Origin: Pseudoprevotella muciniphila
Lineage (GTDB): Bacteria; Bacteroidota; Bacteroidia; Bacteroidales; Bacteroidaceae
Assembly: GCF_003265305.2 (NCBI RefSeq)
Contig: NZ_CP033459.1
Span: 1,984,001-2,048,000 of the forward strand
Reading direction: 5' to 3'
DNA length: 64,000 nt
In this document: one piece after another, positions 33,413-41,940 of the stretch
Layout of the letters: every line of letters begins with the position of its first letter
Numbering within the stretch: position 1 is the stretch's first letter
Program-made: the position numbers and the translations under genes
The notes under the pieces: model-generated
Database searches by the model: none
Seen by the model: only the letters and a program-made list of their open reading frames with translations
What the model was told of the DNA's origin: nothing

Positions 33413-34012
33413 ATGAAGAAAATTATCATGATGTTGGTCACTGTGTTTGCCATTTGCGTCAGTGGCAGTTGCCAAAACGACAAAAAACAGCAAGAGAACA
33501 ACAAGTCAGAACAACAAACCGCACAAACAGAAAATCAGAAGAAAACTTTGGTGGCATATTTCTCTGCTACAGGCACCACAAAGGCTGCTGCAGAAAAACT
33601 CGCCAACGTAACAGGCGGTGAACTCTTTGAAATCGTACCCGAACAGCCCTATACGGACGCTGACCTGGACTGGAGAGATAAGCAATCGCGTAGCACGCTG
33701 GAGATGAAGGATGCCAAGTCGCGACCGGCTGTGAAGTCGAAAGTGGACGATATAAAGAAATATGACGTGATTTATGTAGGTTTCCCCATCTGGTGGTACA
33801 TCGCGCCCACTATCATCAACACTTTCCTTGAGCAATACGACCTTTCCGGAAAGGTGATAGTGCCCTTCTTTACTTCCGGCAGCAGCGAAGCAGGCGAAAC
33901 AGTGAAACACCTGCAACCCTCTGCACCCAATGCAAAAATACTGCCGGCAGAAAATCTTACCGGCGACGATGAGGCAAACATCAAAAAGTGGGTGGACAGT
34001 CTCAAGTTCTAA
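33413..34012 (+). CDS. Flavodoxin-domain lipoprotein
   Basis: A 199-residue lipoprotein: signal peptide with lipobox ending VSGSC (Cys20), then a polar Lys/Gln linker to about residue 43, then a flavodoxin fold. The FMN phosphate loop is FSATGTTKAAAEKLA (about 51-65); FPIWWYIAPTIINTFLEQY (about 123-141) is the conserved segment after the fourth strand of this flavodoxin group. An envelope-anchored flavodoxin is expected to move electrons at the periplasmic face; the partner is unknown. The following gene, 18 bases downstream, is another flavin-fold protein, and the two probably share a transcript. Confidence 0.88.
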   Translation: MKKIIMMLVTVFAICVSGSCQNDKKQQENNKSEQQTAQTENQKKTLVAYFSATGTTKAAAEKLANVTGGELFEIVPEQPYTDADLDWRDKQSRSTLEMKDAKSRPAVKSKVDDIKKYDVIYVGFPIWWYIAPTIINTFLEQYDLSGKVIVPFFTSGSSEAGETVKHLQPSAPNAKILPAENLTGDDEANIKKWVDSLKF

Positions 34013-34030
34013 TCCCTATAAAGATATTTT

Positions 34031-34654
34031 ATGAAAGTACTATTGATAAACGGTAGCCCGAGAAAGAACGGCAACACGTTCCTGGCTCTGCAAGAGGCTG
34101 CTCGCACCCTTGAGGAACAAGGAATAGATAGCGAAGTGGTGTGGATAGGCAACAAACCTGTTCGGGGTTGCATAGCCTGTGCCACTTGTAAGACTAAAGG
34201 TAATGGAATGTGTGTTTTTGACGACGATGTCTGCAACAAAGTCATCGGGAAGATGAACGAATCTGACGCACTCATCGTTGGCTCACCTGTGTATTACGGT
34301 GTGCCTACAGGTCAGGTCATAGCCCTTGTCCAGCGTATGCTCTTCGCCGGAGCCGATGTCAAGTGTAAGCCGGCGGCAGCAGTAGCGGTATGTCGAAGGG
34401 GAGGCGCCACTTCGGCATTCCAGACACTTCAGATGCCTTTCCAGATGGTAAATATGCCAATAGTAACTTCACAGTATTGGAACATAGTGTATGGTCGCGA
34501 ACAGGGTCAGGCGAGTCTCGACACCGAGGGTATGCAGACCATGCGCACCCTTGCACGCAACATGGCTTGGATGCTCAAGAATATCCATTCCGGCAATGCC
34601 GAACTCCCGCAGTATGAGCCCTGGCAGCCCATGCACTTCATCAGGGAAGACTGA
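34031..34654 (+). CDS. NADPH-dependent FMN reductase/iron-sulfur flavoprotein-like
   Basis: A cytoplasmic flavodoxin-fold protein of 207 residues. MKVLLINGSPRKNGNT (1-16) is the FMN phosphate-binding loop. GCIACATCKTKGNGMCVFDDD (about 45-65) has the Cys spacing found in the iron-sulfur flavoprotein/WrbA-like subgroup, and GSPVYYGVPTGQ (about 84-95) completes the flavin site. CRRGGATSAFQTLQ is the usual later motif. Probably a two-electron reductase of quinones, nitro compounds or FMN; the substrate is not visible. Whether a 4Fe-4S cluster is assembled is uncertain. Terminated shortly downstream. Confidence 0.88.
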   Translation: MKVLLINGSPRKNGNTFLALQEAARTLEEQGIDSEVVWIGNKPVRGCIACATCKTKGNGMCVFDDDVCNKVIGKMNESDALIVGSPVYYGVPTGQVIALVQRMLFAGADVKCKPAAAVAVCRRGGATSAFQTLQMPFQMVNMPIVTSQYWNIVYGREQGQASLDTEGMQTMRTLARNMAWMLKNIHSGNAELPQYEPWQPMHFIRED

Positions 34655-34671
34655 TGTCAGGAAAAATGTAA

Positions 34672-34700
34672 CAGGAGTGCCGAAATGGCACTCCTTTTTC
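34672..34700 (+). terminator. Rho-independent terminator after the flavin reductase-like gene
   Basis: AGGAGTGCC-GAAAT-GGCACTCCT, a perfect 9-bp stem followed by TTTTC. Confidence 0.9.
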
Positions 34701-34772
34701 TTGCCAAACCAAAACACGACCTGATTTTCTACGAAGAGAACCCGAATAGCGATTATTCCCAAAAATAAGTTG

Positions 34773-34780
34773 TAAATTTG
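34773..34780 (+). promoter_or_regulatory. Predicted -7 box for the GH3-like gene
   Basis: TAAATTTG, 22 bases before the ATG at 34802. Its position argues against a start further upstream. Confidence 0.6.
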
Positions 34781-34801
34781 CAACTTGTAAAAATATCGTC
34801 A

Positions 34802-36304
34802 ATGATTACAAAGATTTGTTCGTGGATTTATAGAGACCGTTTCAAGGCTTTCGATCGCATAGCAGAACAGCCCGAAGCCGTTCAGCGTGAGGCTCTACAA
34901 AAACTCCTTGATATGGCAAAGGACACAGAATGGGGTACAAACCACCATTTTGAAGAGATTAAATCCTATGAAGAGTATGTCGCCCGTACACCGCTCACCG
35001 ACTATGAAATATTGAAGAATGACATAGACAGGATGCGCCATGGCGAGAAGGATATCCTTTGGAAAGGACGCGTGAAATGGTACGCCAAATCCAGCGGTAC
35101 AACAAACGACAAAAGTAAGTTTATTCCCGTAAGCAAGCAAGCGCTTAAGGACACGCACTATAAAGGTGGTATCGACACTGTGTTGACTTATATGCGAAAC
35201 TATCCGAAGAGTAAAGTGATGGACCGCTTCGGGCTTATACTCGGAGGTTCGCACCAACCCAACTATAATGTTCCGGGGTCTTATGTAGGCGATCTTAGCG
35301 CAGTGCTCATACAGAATATTCCCGATATACTCAATATGTTACGCGTGCCGAGCAAGAAGACGGCACTCCTCGACGACTTTGAGGTAAAGCGCGACCGCAT
35401 AGCACGAGAAGCACTCCATCGCAACATCAGCAGCATCAGCGGTGTGCCATCGTGGATGATGAGTGTGCTCAACCGAGTACTCGAAATATCGGGGAAAGAC
35501 ACGATAGACCAGGTGTGGCCCCATCTTGAAGTGTTCTATCACGGCGGAGTGGCTTTTGCGCCTTATCGCGAGCAATACCATCAACTCATAGCAAATCCCG
35601 ATATGCACTATGAGGAGACGTATAATGCCAGCGAAGGATTTTTCGGCATACAGAGCGACCCATCAGACGTAGCGATGCTTTTGATGCTCGACTATGGTGT
35701 GTTCTTCGAATTTATACCTCTCGAAGAAGTAGGAACAGAGCATCCCACAGTGTTGCCCATCTGGGAAGTACAAGAGAACAAGAACTATGCCCTCGTCATC
35801 TCTACAAGCAGTGGACTGTGGAGATATCAGATTGGCGATGTCATTAAGTTTACAAGCACAAGGCCATACAAGTTTATCATCACAGGTCGCACAAAGAGTT
35901 TCATCAATGCATTTGGAGAAGAACTCATTGTGGACAATGCAGAGAAGGGACTCCAGGAGGCTTGCCGGAAGACGGGTGCCATCGTTCAGGAATACACCGC
36001 AGCACCTGTGTTTATGGACAAGGAGGGGCAATGCCGTCACCAATGGGTAATCGAGTTCAAGCAACCACCTGCCGACCTCAACGAATTTGTCACCATTCTC
36101 GACACAGCGCTTCAGCGCATAAACAGCGACTACGAGGCTAAACGCTTCAAGAACCTTACTCTCCAGGAACTCGAAATCGTGCCGGCACGTGAGGGACTCT
36201 TCAACGACTGGCTTAAGAGTAAAGGAAAACTTGGCGGACAGCATAAGGTGCCACGCCTGTGCAATGACAGGAAAATCATAGAGGAAATTCTCGCTTTGAA
36301 CTAA
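34802..36304 (+). CDS. GH3 family acyl-adenylating protein
   Basis: A 500-residue protein of the family named after plant auxin-responsive GH3, which adenylates a carboxylic acid and conjugates it to an amino acid; bacterial substrates are unknown. From ATG 34802 (MITKICSWIYRDRFKAFD). The nucleotide-binding motif YAKSSGTTNDKSKFIP, the YNASEGFFGIQ segment and YQIGDVIKF/ITGRTKSFINAFGEEL all match the adenylate-forming fold. No signal peptide. It is first in a tight directon with the Ig-like lipoprotein, methyltransferase-like and cobalamin adenosyltransferase genes (gaps 37, 66 and 13 bases). 'GH3' here is not glycoside hydrolase family 3. Confidence 0.9.
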   Translation: MITKICSWIYRDRFKAFDRIAEQPEAVQREALQKLLDMAKDTEWGTNHHFEEIKSYEEYVARTPLTDYEILKNDIDRMRHGEKDILWKGRVKWYAKSSGTTNDKSKFIPVSKQALKDTHYKGGIDTVLTYMRNYPKSKVMDRFGLILGGSHQPNYNVPGSYVGDLSAVLIQNIPDILNMLRVPSKKTALLDDFEVKRDRIAREALHRNISSISGVPSWMMSVLNRVLEISGKDTIDQVWPHLEVFYHGGVAFAPYREQYHQLIANPDMHYEETYNASEGFFGIQSDPSDVAMLLMLDYGVFFEFIPLEEVGTEHPTVLPIWEVQENKNYALVISTSSGLWRYQIGDVIKFTSTRPYKFIITGRTKSFINAFGEELIVDNAEKGLQEACRKTGAIVQEYTAAPVFMDKEGQCRHQWVIEFKQPPADLNEFVTILDTALQRINSDYEAKRFKNLTLQELEIVPAREGLFNDWLKSKGKLGGQHKVPRLCNDRKIIEEILALN

Positions 36305-36341
36305 TAACAAGGTTTCCGTATAACTTATCGACGCTTCCGGA

Positions 36342-38285
36342 ATGCGCATAAAAGGACTTTATTTTCTACCCATGATCTTGTTAGTGGCTATTCTCATGCC
36401 GCTGATGATGAATTCGTGCGCTAACCCTGGAAGCGGTCCTGACGGAGGTCCTTTTGATGAAACACCACCGAAAATCATGTCAATGTCGCCTAAATTGGGC
36501 AAACGACATGCCTCTCCGAAGAAGATAGAAATCGTTTTCGACGAGAACATCAGGTTGGATAACCCACAAGAAAAGGTTACAGTATCGCCTGCACAGATAG
36601 AACCACCAAATATTTCGTCTTCGGGCAAACGCATCACCGTAACTCTGCACGATACGCTCAAACCTAATACAACATACACCATCGATTTTGGTGAAGCCAT
36701 CTCCGACAATAATGAAGGCAATCCCTTTGGAAACTTCACCTACTATTTCTCCACCGGCGATGCGCTCGACACGATGGAAATAGCCGGCACAGTAGTCGAT
36801 GCTCAGACATTGGCGCCCCTTAAGGGCATTCTTGTGGGACTCTACAGCGAGGACGATGATTCTGCCTTCCAGACCCGTCCTTTCGACCGTGTGGGCAGAA
36901 CATCCGAGGATGGGAAATTCTCTATCAAGGGCGTGAGAGACGGTAATTACAGGCTCTATGCCCTAAAAGACGTGGACGGCGACTTGATGTTCAGTTCGAG
37001 GTCTGAAATAATGGGCTTTACAGACAAAACCTATCAAACGTCGTCATTCCCCGACATACGCTACGACACCATTTGGCGCGATACGGTGTACTACGACAGC
37101 ATAAAAGTGGTACACTATACGCATTATACCCCCGATGACGTCGTCATTTTGGCTTTCCAGCATGCAGACAAGCCACGCCACTTCCTCAAGAAGCAACGCG
37201 ATGTGCCCGAGTGGTTCAGAATGTACTTCACGGGACCTTCAGGACATAGCCCGGAGATAATAGGACTGAATTTTGATGCAAACGATCGTTTTGTGGAAGT
37301 CAGTTCGCCCTTCAACGATACCATCACCTATTGGCTCAAGGATAGCGCACTACTAAAGCAAGATACACTCACTTTTGCATATACCTACATGGAGACCGAC
37401 GACTCCACAGGCATGGACACTCTCCGGACGGACACCTTTGAACTCGTGCCCCGCATGACGATGGCTCGAAAACTTAAGGAACGTGCAGAAGAGATGAAAC
37501 GCTTCGAAAAGGAGCGCGAAAAGCGTCATAAGCGCGGAGATTACAGTCAGGAAACCCTGCCAGCCGAGTTTATAGAACTCATTGTTAAGGTGCAGGGCAA
37601 CCTGCCACCGAACGAGAATATACCTATCTCTATAAAGCAGCCCTTCGCCCGTTTCGACGAGAGTCGTGTGCATCTCTACCTCGGTCCCGATACAGCGAGG
37701 ACAGAGGCTCCGTTCCGGCTCGACAGGCATGAAACCGACCCCATGCTCTACGTCTTGCGCGGCGAATGGAACTATGAGCAGCAATACACCCTCGTTGTCG
37801 ACAGTGCTGCAGCGGAAAATATATATGGGCTGGTGAATAGAAAGGTGGAAAAGCGTTTCAAGATATCCAAGCAGGAAGAGTTCGGCTCGGTCTTTGTCAC
37901 ACTGCCCGATGCAGACTCATCGGCAATAGTGCAACTCATGCAGGACGACAAACGCGTGGTGAGACAGGAGCACTACAGCGAAGGTAGTGCAGACTTCTTC
38001 TATGTGAAGCCGGGAAAATATTACCTCCGCATGTTTATCGACGACGATGGCGACGACCTGTGGACACCAGGAGACTATTCCGAGCGCCGACAGCCCGAGC
38101 GCATGTACTACTACAACAAGCAGGTGGACGTAAGAGCCAATTGGGATACCGAGATAACATGGAATGCGAAGAGCATACCCATCCTGCAGCAGAAGCCTGA
38201 AGGTTTGCGCAAGAACACATCTTCGAAAAGCAGGCAGACGGCTCATCAGCGGAATTTGGAACGACGCAAAGAAAAGCGAAAATAA
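36342..38285 (+). CDS. Large lipoprotein with N-terminal Ig-like (SbsA-type) domain
   Basis: A 647-residue lipoprotein; the lipobox ends at Cys26 (LMMNSC). Residues about 40-145 (PPKIMSMSPKLGKRHASPKK ... YTIDFGEAISDNNEGN) form an Ig-like domain of the SbsA/Big_5 type. About 150-230 resembles a carboxypeptidase-regulatory-like beta-sandwich (IAGTVVDAQTLAPLKGILVG). The remainder is beta-rich with a highly charged Lys/Glu helix near 375-400, and the C-terminal tail is Arg/Lys-rich. No enzyme motif. Comparable proteins are widespread single-copy envelope components of Bacteroidales without assigned role. Confidence 0.85.
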   Translation: MRIKGLYFLPMILLVAILMPLMMNSCANPGSGPDGGPFDETPPKIMSMSPKLGKRHASPKKIEIVFDENIRLDNPQEKVTVSPAQIEPPNISSSGKRITVTLHDTLKPNTTYTIDFGEAISDNNEGNPFGNFTYYFSTGDALDTMEIAGTVVDAQTLAPLKGILVGLYSEDDDSAFQTRPFDRVGRTSEDGKFSIKGVRDGNYRLYALKDVDGDLMFSSRSEIMGFTDKTYQTSSFPDIRYDTIWRDTVYYDSIKVVHYTHYTPDDVVILAFQHADKPRHFLKKQRDVPEWFRMYFTGPSGHSPEIIGLNFDANDRFVEVSSPFNDTITYWLKDSALLKQDTLTFAYTYMETDDSTGMDTLRTDTFELVPRMTMARKLKERAEEMKRFEKEREKRHKRGDYSQETLPAEFIELIVKVQGNLPPNENIPISIKQPFARFDESRVHLYLGPDTARTEAPFRLDRHETDPMLYVLRGEWNYEQQYTLVVDSAAAENIYGLVNRKVEKRFKISKQEEFGSVFVTLPDADSSAIVQLMQDDKRVVRQEHYSEGSADFFYVKPGKYYLRMFIDDDGDDLWTPGDYSERRQPERMYYYNKQVDVRANWDTEITWNAKSIPILQQKPEGLRKNTSSKSRQTAHQRNLERRKEKRK

Positions 38286-38351
38286 CGCACGAAAACATCT
38301 TTCAGTCACCACCTTTCAGTCTATATACCTCGACAAACAAACGCTTTTGCC

Positions 38352-38915
38352 TTGAATTTTCTGAAACGAGCATACATTTGGCTTAAACGCATGCCCTATC
38401 GAAGAGGCTACGGCATACACTCGCCGTGGGCATTCAATATCGTGCGAGGCGTGATTTATGAAAAAGGCAATTATCTCGCCTATCAGTCGCTACATGAGCA
38501 AAGAAACACGAGTAGGGGAGAGCGCAAGGACAAACTCATGCTACGCTTGGCTAACGAACTGCAACCGAAGAGAGGCTTCTATGAAGGGAATGATATAACG
38601 TTAGAATACCTCAAGGCGGGCTGCAAAACTTGCGAATATCTTTCGTCGCCGCTAACGGGTATCACAAATGAGTCGTTAGACATTCTATATGCAGATACTT
38701 CCGACTTCGAGAATATGGCACCTTACATAGTGGAAAAACTTTCAGCCAGAGCATTGCTTATTGTAAGGAATATACGCAAGGACGATGCATGTTTGAAAAC
38801 ATGGAGGGAACTCATCTCTCATCCTCGTATCAGAGTCACGTTCGACCTTTACGAAATAGGACTTGCATATACAGAAGAAAGACTGAACAAACAAGACTAC
38901 ATCATCAATTTTTGA
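38352..38915 (+). CDS. Methyltransferase-like protein, probably degenerate
   Basis: A 187-residue protein. The opening MNFLKRAYIWLKRMPYRRGYGIHSPWAF matches the N-terminus of Bacteroidetes proteins annotated as class I SAM-dependent methyltransferases (RHGIHSPF pattern). The glycine-rich SAM loop is not visible: at the equivalent place is FYEGNDITLEYLKAGCKTCEY. The start used is TTG, chosen to keep the conserved N-terminus; the first ATG is at 38391. It lies 66 bases after the lipoprotein gene and 13 before the adenosyltransferase. It probably keeps the fold without methyltransferase activity (inference). Confidence 0.7.
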   Translation: MNFLKRAYIWLKRMPYRRGYGIHSPWAFNIVRGVIYEKGNYLAYQSLHEQRNTSRGERKDKLMLRLANELQPKRGFYEGNDITLEYLKAGCKTCEYLSSPLTGITNESLDILYADTSDFENMAPYIVEKLSARALLIVRNIRKDDACLKTWRELISHPRIRVTFDLYEIGLAYTEERLNKQDYIINF

Positions 38916-38928
38916 CAAATCTTTATCC

Positions 38929-39444
38929 ATGAAAATCTATACACGCAGCGGCGACGATGGCACAACACAAATCATAGGAGGCAAACGTGTGAAAAAATAC
39001 GACCTGCAAGTAGAAGTTTACGGCACGTTCGACGAACTGACCAGTTACATAGGTCTTGTAGCAACCTACTGCAAACCGCCTGTTCAGGTCTTCCTCAAAG
39101 AGATACAGCAGAAACTCTTTTACATCATGGCTTGGACGGCAGGAAGTTGCAAAGACAATCCGCTTCCTGTGGCTACAGATATTGAGAAAATAGAAAGTGC
39201 AATCGATGACCTCGAGGAAGAATATGACTTGGCATACAATGGACTCATCCTGCCGGGAGGCACACGCGCAGCAGCGCATACACATGTTGCGCGGACCATC
39301 TGTCGGCGAGCAGAACGGCTCCTCGCACGCCTTCTCGATGAACGAGAATTCTCCTCAATTTCTTCGCCACATACCCCAGTTTACCTCAATCGGCTCTCCG
39401 ACTACCTATACACATTGGCACAAACGTTGCAGCAAGAAAAATGA
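38929..39444 (+). CDS. Cob(I)alamin adenosyltransferase (PduO type)
   Basis: A 171-residue ATP:cob(I)alamin adenosyltransferase making adenosylcobalamin, the cofactor of methylmalonyl-CoA mutase and similar enzymes. The N-terminal ATP-binding signature is YTRSGDDGTTQIIGGKRVKK; FDELTSYIG and VARTICRRAERLL are the other family motifs, with helical-bundle length normal for the trimeric PduO class. Last gene of the GH3-like directon. No cobalamin riboswitch was found upstream. Confidence 0.92.
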   Translation: MKIYTRSGDDGTTQIIGGKRVKKYDLQVEVYGTFDELTSYIGLVATYCKPPVQVFLKEIQQKLFYIMAWTAGSCKDNPLPVATDIEKIESAIDDLEEEYDLAYNGLILPGGTRAAAHTHVARTICRRAERLLARLLDEREFSSISSPHTPVYLNRLSDYLYTLAQTLQQEK

Positions 39445-39500
39445 AGCGAAAACGGGCTGCGAAAAAAAACTTAAACAGGACGAATGACCTAATAAGATAT

Positions 39501-39618
39501 TATTGGTGTCTGGTAAACGGGCTGAAAGCCCCAAAAGCGCATAGCCCAGGACAATCCTGGGTGAATGTGATTAAAGGCTTATGACTAAGTCCATAAAACT
39601 TTTTACCGGACACCAATA
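39501..39618. mobile_element. MITE-like element with terminal inverted repeats, copy 2
   Basis: A 118-bp non-coding element with 17-bp terminal inverted repeats TATTGGTGTCTGGTAAA and TTTACCGGACACCAATA (16 of 17 match). Internally it holds GGGCTGAAAGCCCC, AGCCCAGGACAATCCTGGGT and GGCTTATGACTAAGTCCATAAAAC, a condensed version of the element at 33001-33369 whose right end is nearly identical. It lies in the gap between convergent genes. Confidence 0.8.
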
Positions 39619-39650
39619 AAGAAAATTGGTCAGTAAAAAAGGTCAAAAGA

Positions 39651-39688
39651 AAAGCCTTAATTGGTGAATTAGAACCAATTAAGGCTTC
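39651..39688. terminator. Bidirectional terminator between convergent genes
   Basis: AAGCCTTAATTGGT and ACCAATTAAGGCTT form a perfect 14-bp stem with loop GAATTAGA. On the minus strand it is followed by TTTCTTTT, serving the gene at 39726; it also closes the plus-strand adenosyltransferase transcript. Confidence 0.85.
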
Positions 39689-39725
39689 TTATAATAGTAT
39701 GTTTAAGTGTTATGATACCAAATGC

Positions 39726-41861
39726 TTATCTCTTCCACCATTGCTTGAGTACATCGCACATGCTTACATAGTCGGGAAGGCGTTTGTAGTTCTTTGCTTC
39801 TAAGGCGAAGGCTGCAAAGTCCTTGAATTGCTGTGCTTCAGGAACAACGTTGAATTCTATGTCTTTATTATAGTTGTAAATATAGAGCCAGTAGTCAGCG
39901 TCTGTATTAATGAATGCCTTGCCCATTTTTACCTTCAGGCGTAGTTCGTCGTTGGTGGTATAGGATGCTTGTTGTAAGGCTTCGTATGCCTTTGCCACAA
40001 ATGGGTCTTTCTCCGGTTTCCATGTGGTATAGGCATAGTCCGTCAGATACCAGCAATCGCCTTCGTCGGAAATCTGATAATACAGGTTGGCAAGTCGGTG
40101 GTAGTCGTCGTAGGAGGCTTGGCGCTTGGCAACGGCGTTCTCGAGGGCTATGATGTCCTTGCAGAAGTCCACCTTTTGGTTGCTCTTCACCTTCATGGGT
40201 TCTTCGTTCATCCAGTCATCGAGTTGAGAGGGTATGGTCTGTCGGTGGTTGAGCCAGCGGATGACGTTGTAGTCGCGTTGTGCCATGTAGAACGAGATGT
40301 TCTGGGCGGAAAGGAACTCTGTTGATACCTTTTGCAACCAGGGCAGGGCTTCTTGGAATTTGCCTTCGCGCATGTAGCGTGTGCCTATCAGGTCGTAGTA
40401 CACTTCCTGACTTTTGTATCTGTCATCAAGTTTGTTGAACAACCAGAGGTCAATGCCGCTATGTGGCGTAGAGAAGAGATTTCTATGGTATTCCACAAGT
40501 TGTTCTGGTGTCATCTCCCTGAGGTGAGTGATGTAGTCGCTGCTGTAACTGATGTAGAGTGGACTTGGGGAATACTCATTATAATAGTAGCCGCCGTACT
40601 CTATGGTTTCTGCCATATACGTGAGGAGACCCACTGTAAGTGGTCTGCCAAGTTTCTCATAGCGCGGTATGAGGTGGAGTCGGTAGATGCGGTTGGCTGC
40701 ATTCCAGGAAAGTTCGTAGTCTTCCGCTTTCACTTTGTCATTAAGCCATTGCAGTTCGGAGATGAGGAACGATTCGTAAGCGTTTTCATCGCTGTGTTTT
40801 TCGGCTGTCGAAACGAGCAGGCGTATAATGCGGGCATTGTCTTTCATGTGTGCGTTGCCCTGTGCTGTCATTGCCTTGTCAGCGAGTGTGCGCGCTTCAG
40901 CGAAGTTGCCGTAAAGGAAGTTGAGCAGAGCAGCAGCAGAGTACCACATGGATGGGGTAGAGGTCTTACCTTCTTTCACCACTTGCTGTGCGAAGGCAAT
41001 AAAGCCTTCTACTTCGTCGCGATATACCTTATTAATAATATCGCGCCCCTGGTTGTAGTCTTCGCTCTTTGCATCAAGCGTTTCCTGGGCATTGTTTACG
41101 AAGTCCTGCACGAGCAGTTGCAGTGTGCGGCTGTTGGGTGCGGTGGCATATACCCGCTTGATGCAGCCGAGGTTGCGCTCGTCCTTCATGCACCATGTGG
41201 CGCTGTGTATGTCGCCCAGTTCTGCATAAATTTCGCAGGCGTCCTCGCGCTGGTCGGTGCGATAGAGCGCACCGGCATAGAAACCTTTTGCCATGTTCTT
41301 GAAAACATTGTCCTTCATCCTTGTGCCCTTCGATTTCCATGTCGAAATCACGCCCGCATAGTCCTTAGCCTGAAACAGGCTGCGCATTTGCAGCAGGGTG
41401 TATTGGTTGAAGAGGCGTACATCATTGTATGTAGCCGCACGGGCAGCAATGCGTTTCATCTCTTTGCTGCGGGCTGCAATCTCTTCTGCCGAAGGATAGT
41501 CCCATTCGTTATACGAACCGGGTACATTAGCCATATAGTCCAGCAGTAGGGTGAGATATGCCTTCATCTCCTTGTCGTTGCGGTTGCGCACGGAAGTGAT
41601 GATGACATTTCGGCTGGTATCCATGGCGGCAGGTGTGAGTTCAGCAAGTTCTTCCACGTCTGCTGCCGCAACGGTTTTGCCCACGTATGTGCTCCATTCC
41701 TTGCTTAATTGCTCGGTACGCATTTTGCCAATCTCCTCGGCATTATCATCAATGATGTAGTACATATAGTAATTGTACGTCATAATAGGGGAGCAGGCCT
41801 TGCCGGGAATGAGGCTGAGCGCCCATAGCAGGCAAATGGTAAAAAATAGTTTGGTTTTCAT
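39726..41861 (-). CDS. Exported helical-repeat protein, function unknown
   Basis: A 711-residue exported protein; signal peptide about 1-22 (MKTKLFFTICLLWALSLIPGKA), mature N-terminus CSPIMTYNYYMYYI. The rest is almost entirely alpha-helical with recurring A/L/Y helix pairs (for example FYAGALYRTDQREDACEIYAELGD and GTRYMREGKFQEALPWLQKV), the pattern of TPR or Sel1-like solenoid repeats. Aromatic residues are frequent. The lipoprotein gene at 41941 is 79 bases upstream on the same strand and likely co-transcribed. Family not recognised; a scaffold or binding role is the most that can be suggested. Confidence 0.82.
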   Translation of the reverse strand: MKTKLFFTICLLWALSLIPGKACSPIMTYNYYMYYIIDDNAEEIGKMRTEQLSKEWSTYVGKTVAAADVEELAELTPAAMDTSRNVIITSVRNRNDKEMKAYLTLLLDYMANVPGSYNEWDYPSAEEIAARSKEMKRIAARAATYNDVRLFNQYTLLQMRSLFQAKDYAGVISTWKSKGTRMKDNVFKNMAKGFYAGALYRTDQREDACEIYAELGDIHSATWCMKDERNLGCIKRVYATAPNSRTLQLLVQDFVNNAQETLDAKSEDYNQGRDIINKVYRDEVEGFIAFAQQVVKEGKTSTPSMWYSAAALLNFLYGNFAEARTLADKAMTAQGNAHMKDNARIIRLLVSTAEKHSDENAYESFLISELQWLNDKVKAEDYELSWNAANRIYRLHLIPRYEKLGRPLTVGLLTYMAETIEYGGYYYNEYSPSPLYISYSSDYITHLREMTPEQLVEYHRNLFSTPHSGIDLWLFNKLDDRYKSQEVYYDLIGTRYMREGKFQEALPWLQKVSTEFLSAQNISFYMAQRDYNVIRWLNHRQTIPSQLDDWMNEEPMKVKSNQKVDFCKDIIALENAVAKRQASYDDYHRLANLYYQISDEGDCWYLTDYAYTTWKPEKDPFVAKAYEALQQASYTTNDELRLKVKMGKAFINTDADYWLYIYNYNKDIEFNVVPEAQQFKDFAAFALEAKNYKRLPDYVSMCDVLKQWWKR

Positions 41862-41940
41862 GATGGCGTAGGTATTTTGATTTTCTGTTTTGACGAAAGA
41901 AATACGCTAATGGTTTAATGAAATTTCTGCATATCGCACC

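Noticed and set aside
34802-36304. Glycoside hydrolase family 3
   Set aside because: The name GH3 here refers to the plant auxin-responsive acyl-adenylating family; motifs are those of adenylate-forming enzymes, not a beta-glucosidase.
38860-38930. Cobalamin riboswitch upstream of the adenosyltransferase gene
   Set aside because: Only 13 bases separate the genes and no B12-box-like sequence was seen; the gene appears to be transcribed from the upstream directon.
40332-41549. Open frame of about 400 codons antisense to the 711-residue exported protein gene
   Set aside because: The minus-strand protein has a signal peptide, a terminator and an upstream partner gene; the antisense frame is Cys/Val/Phe-rich in the manner of shadow frames.
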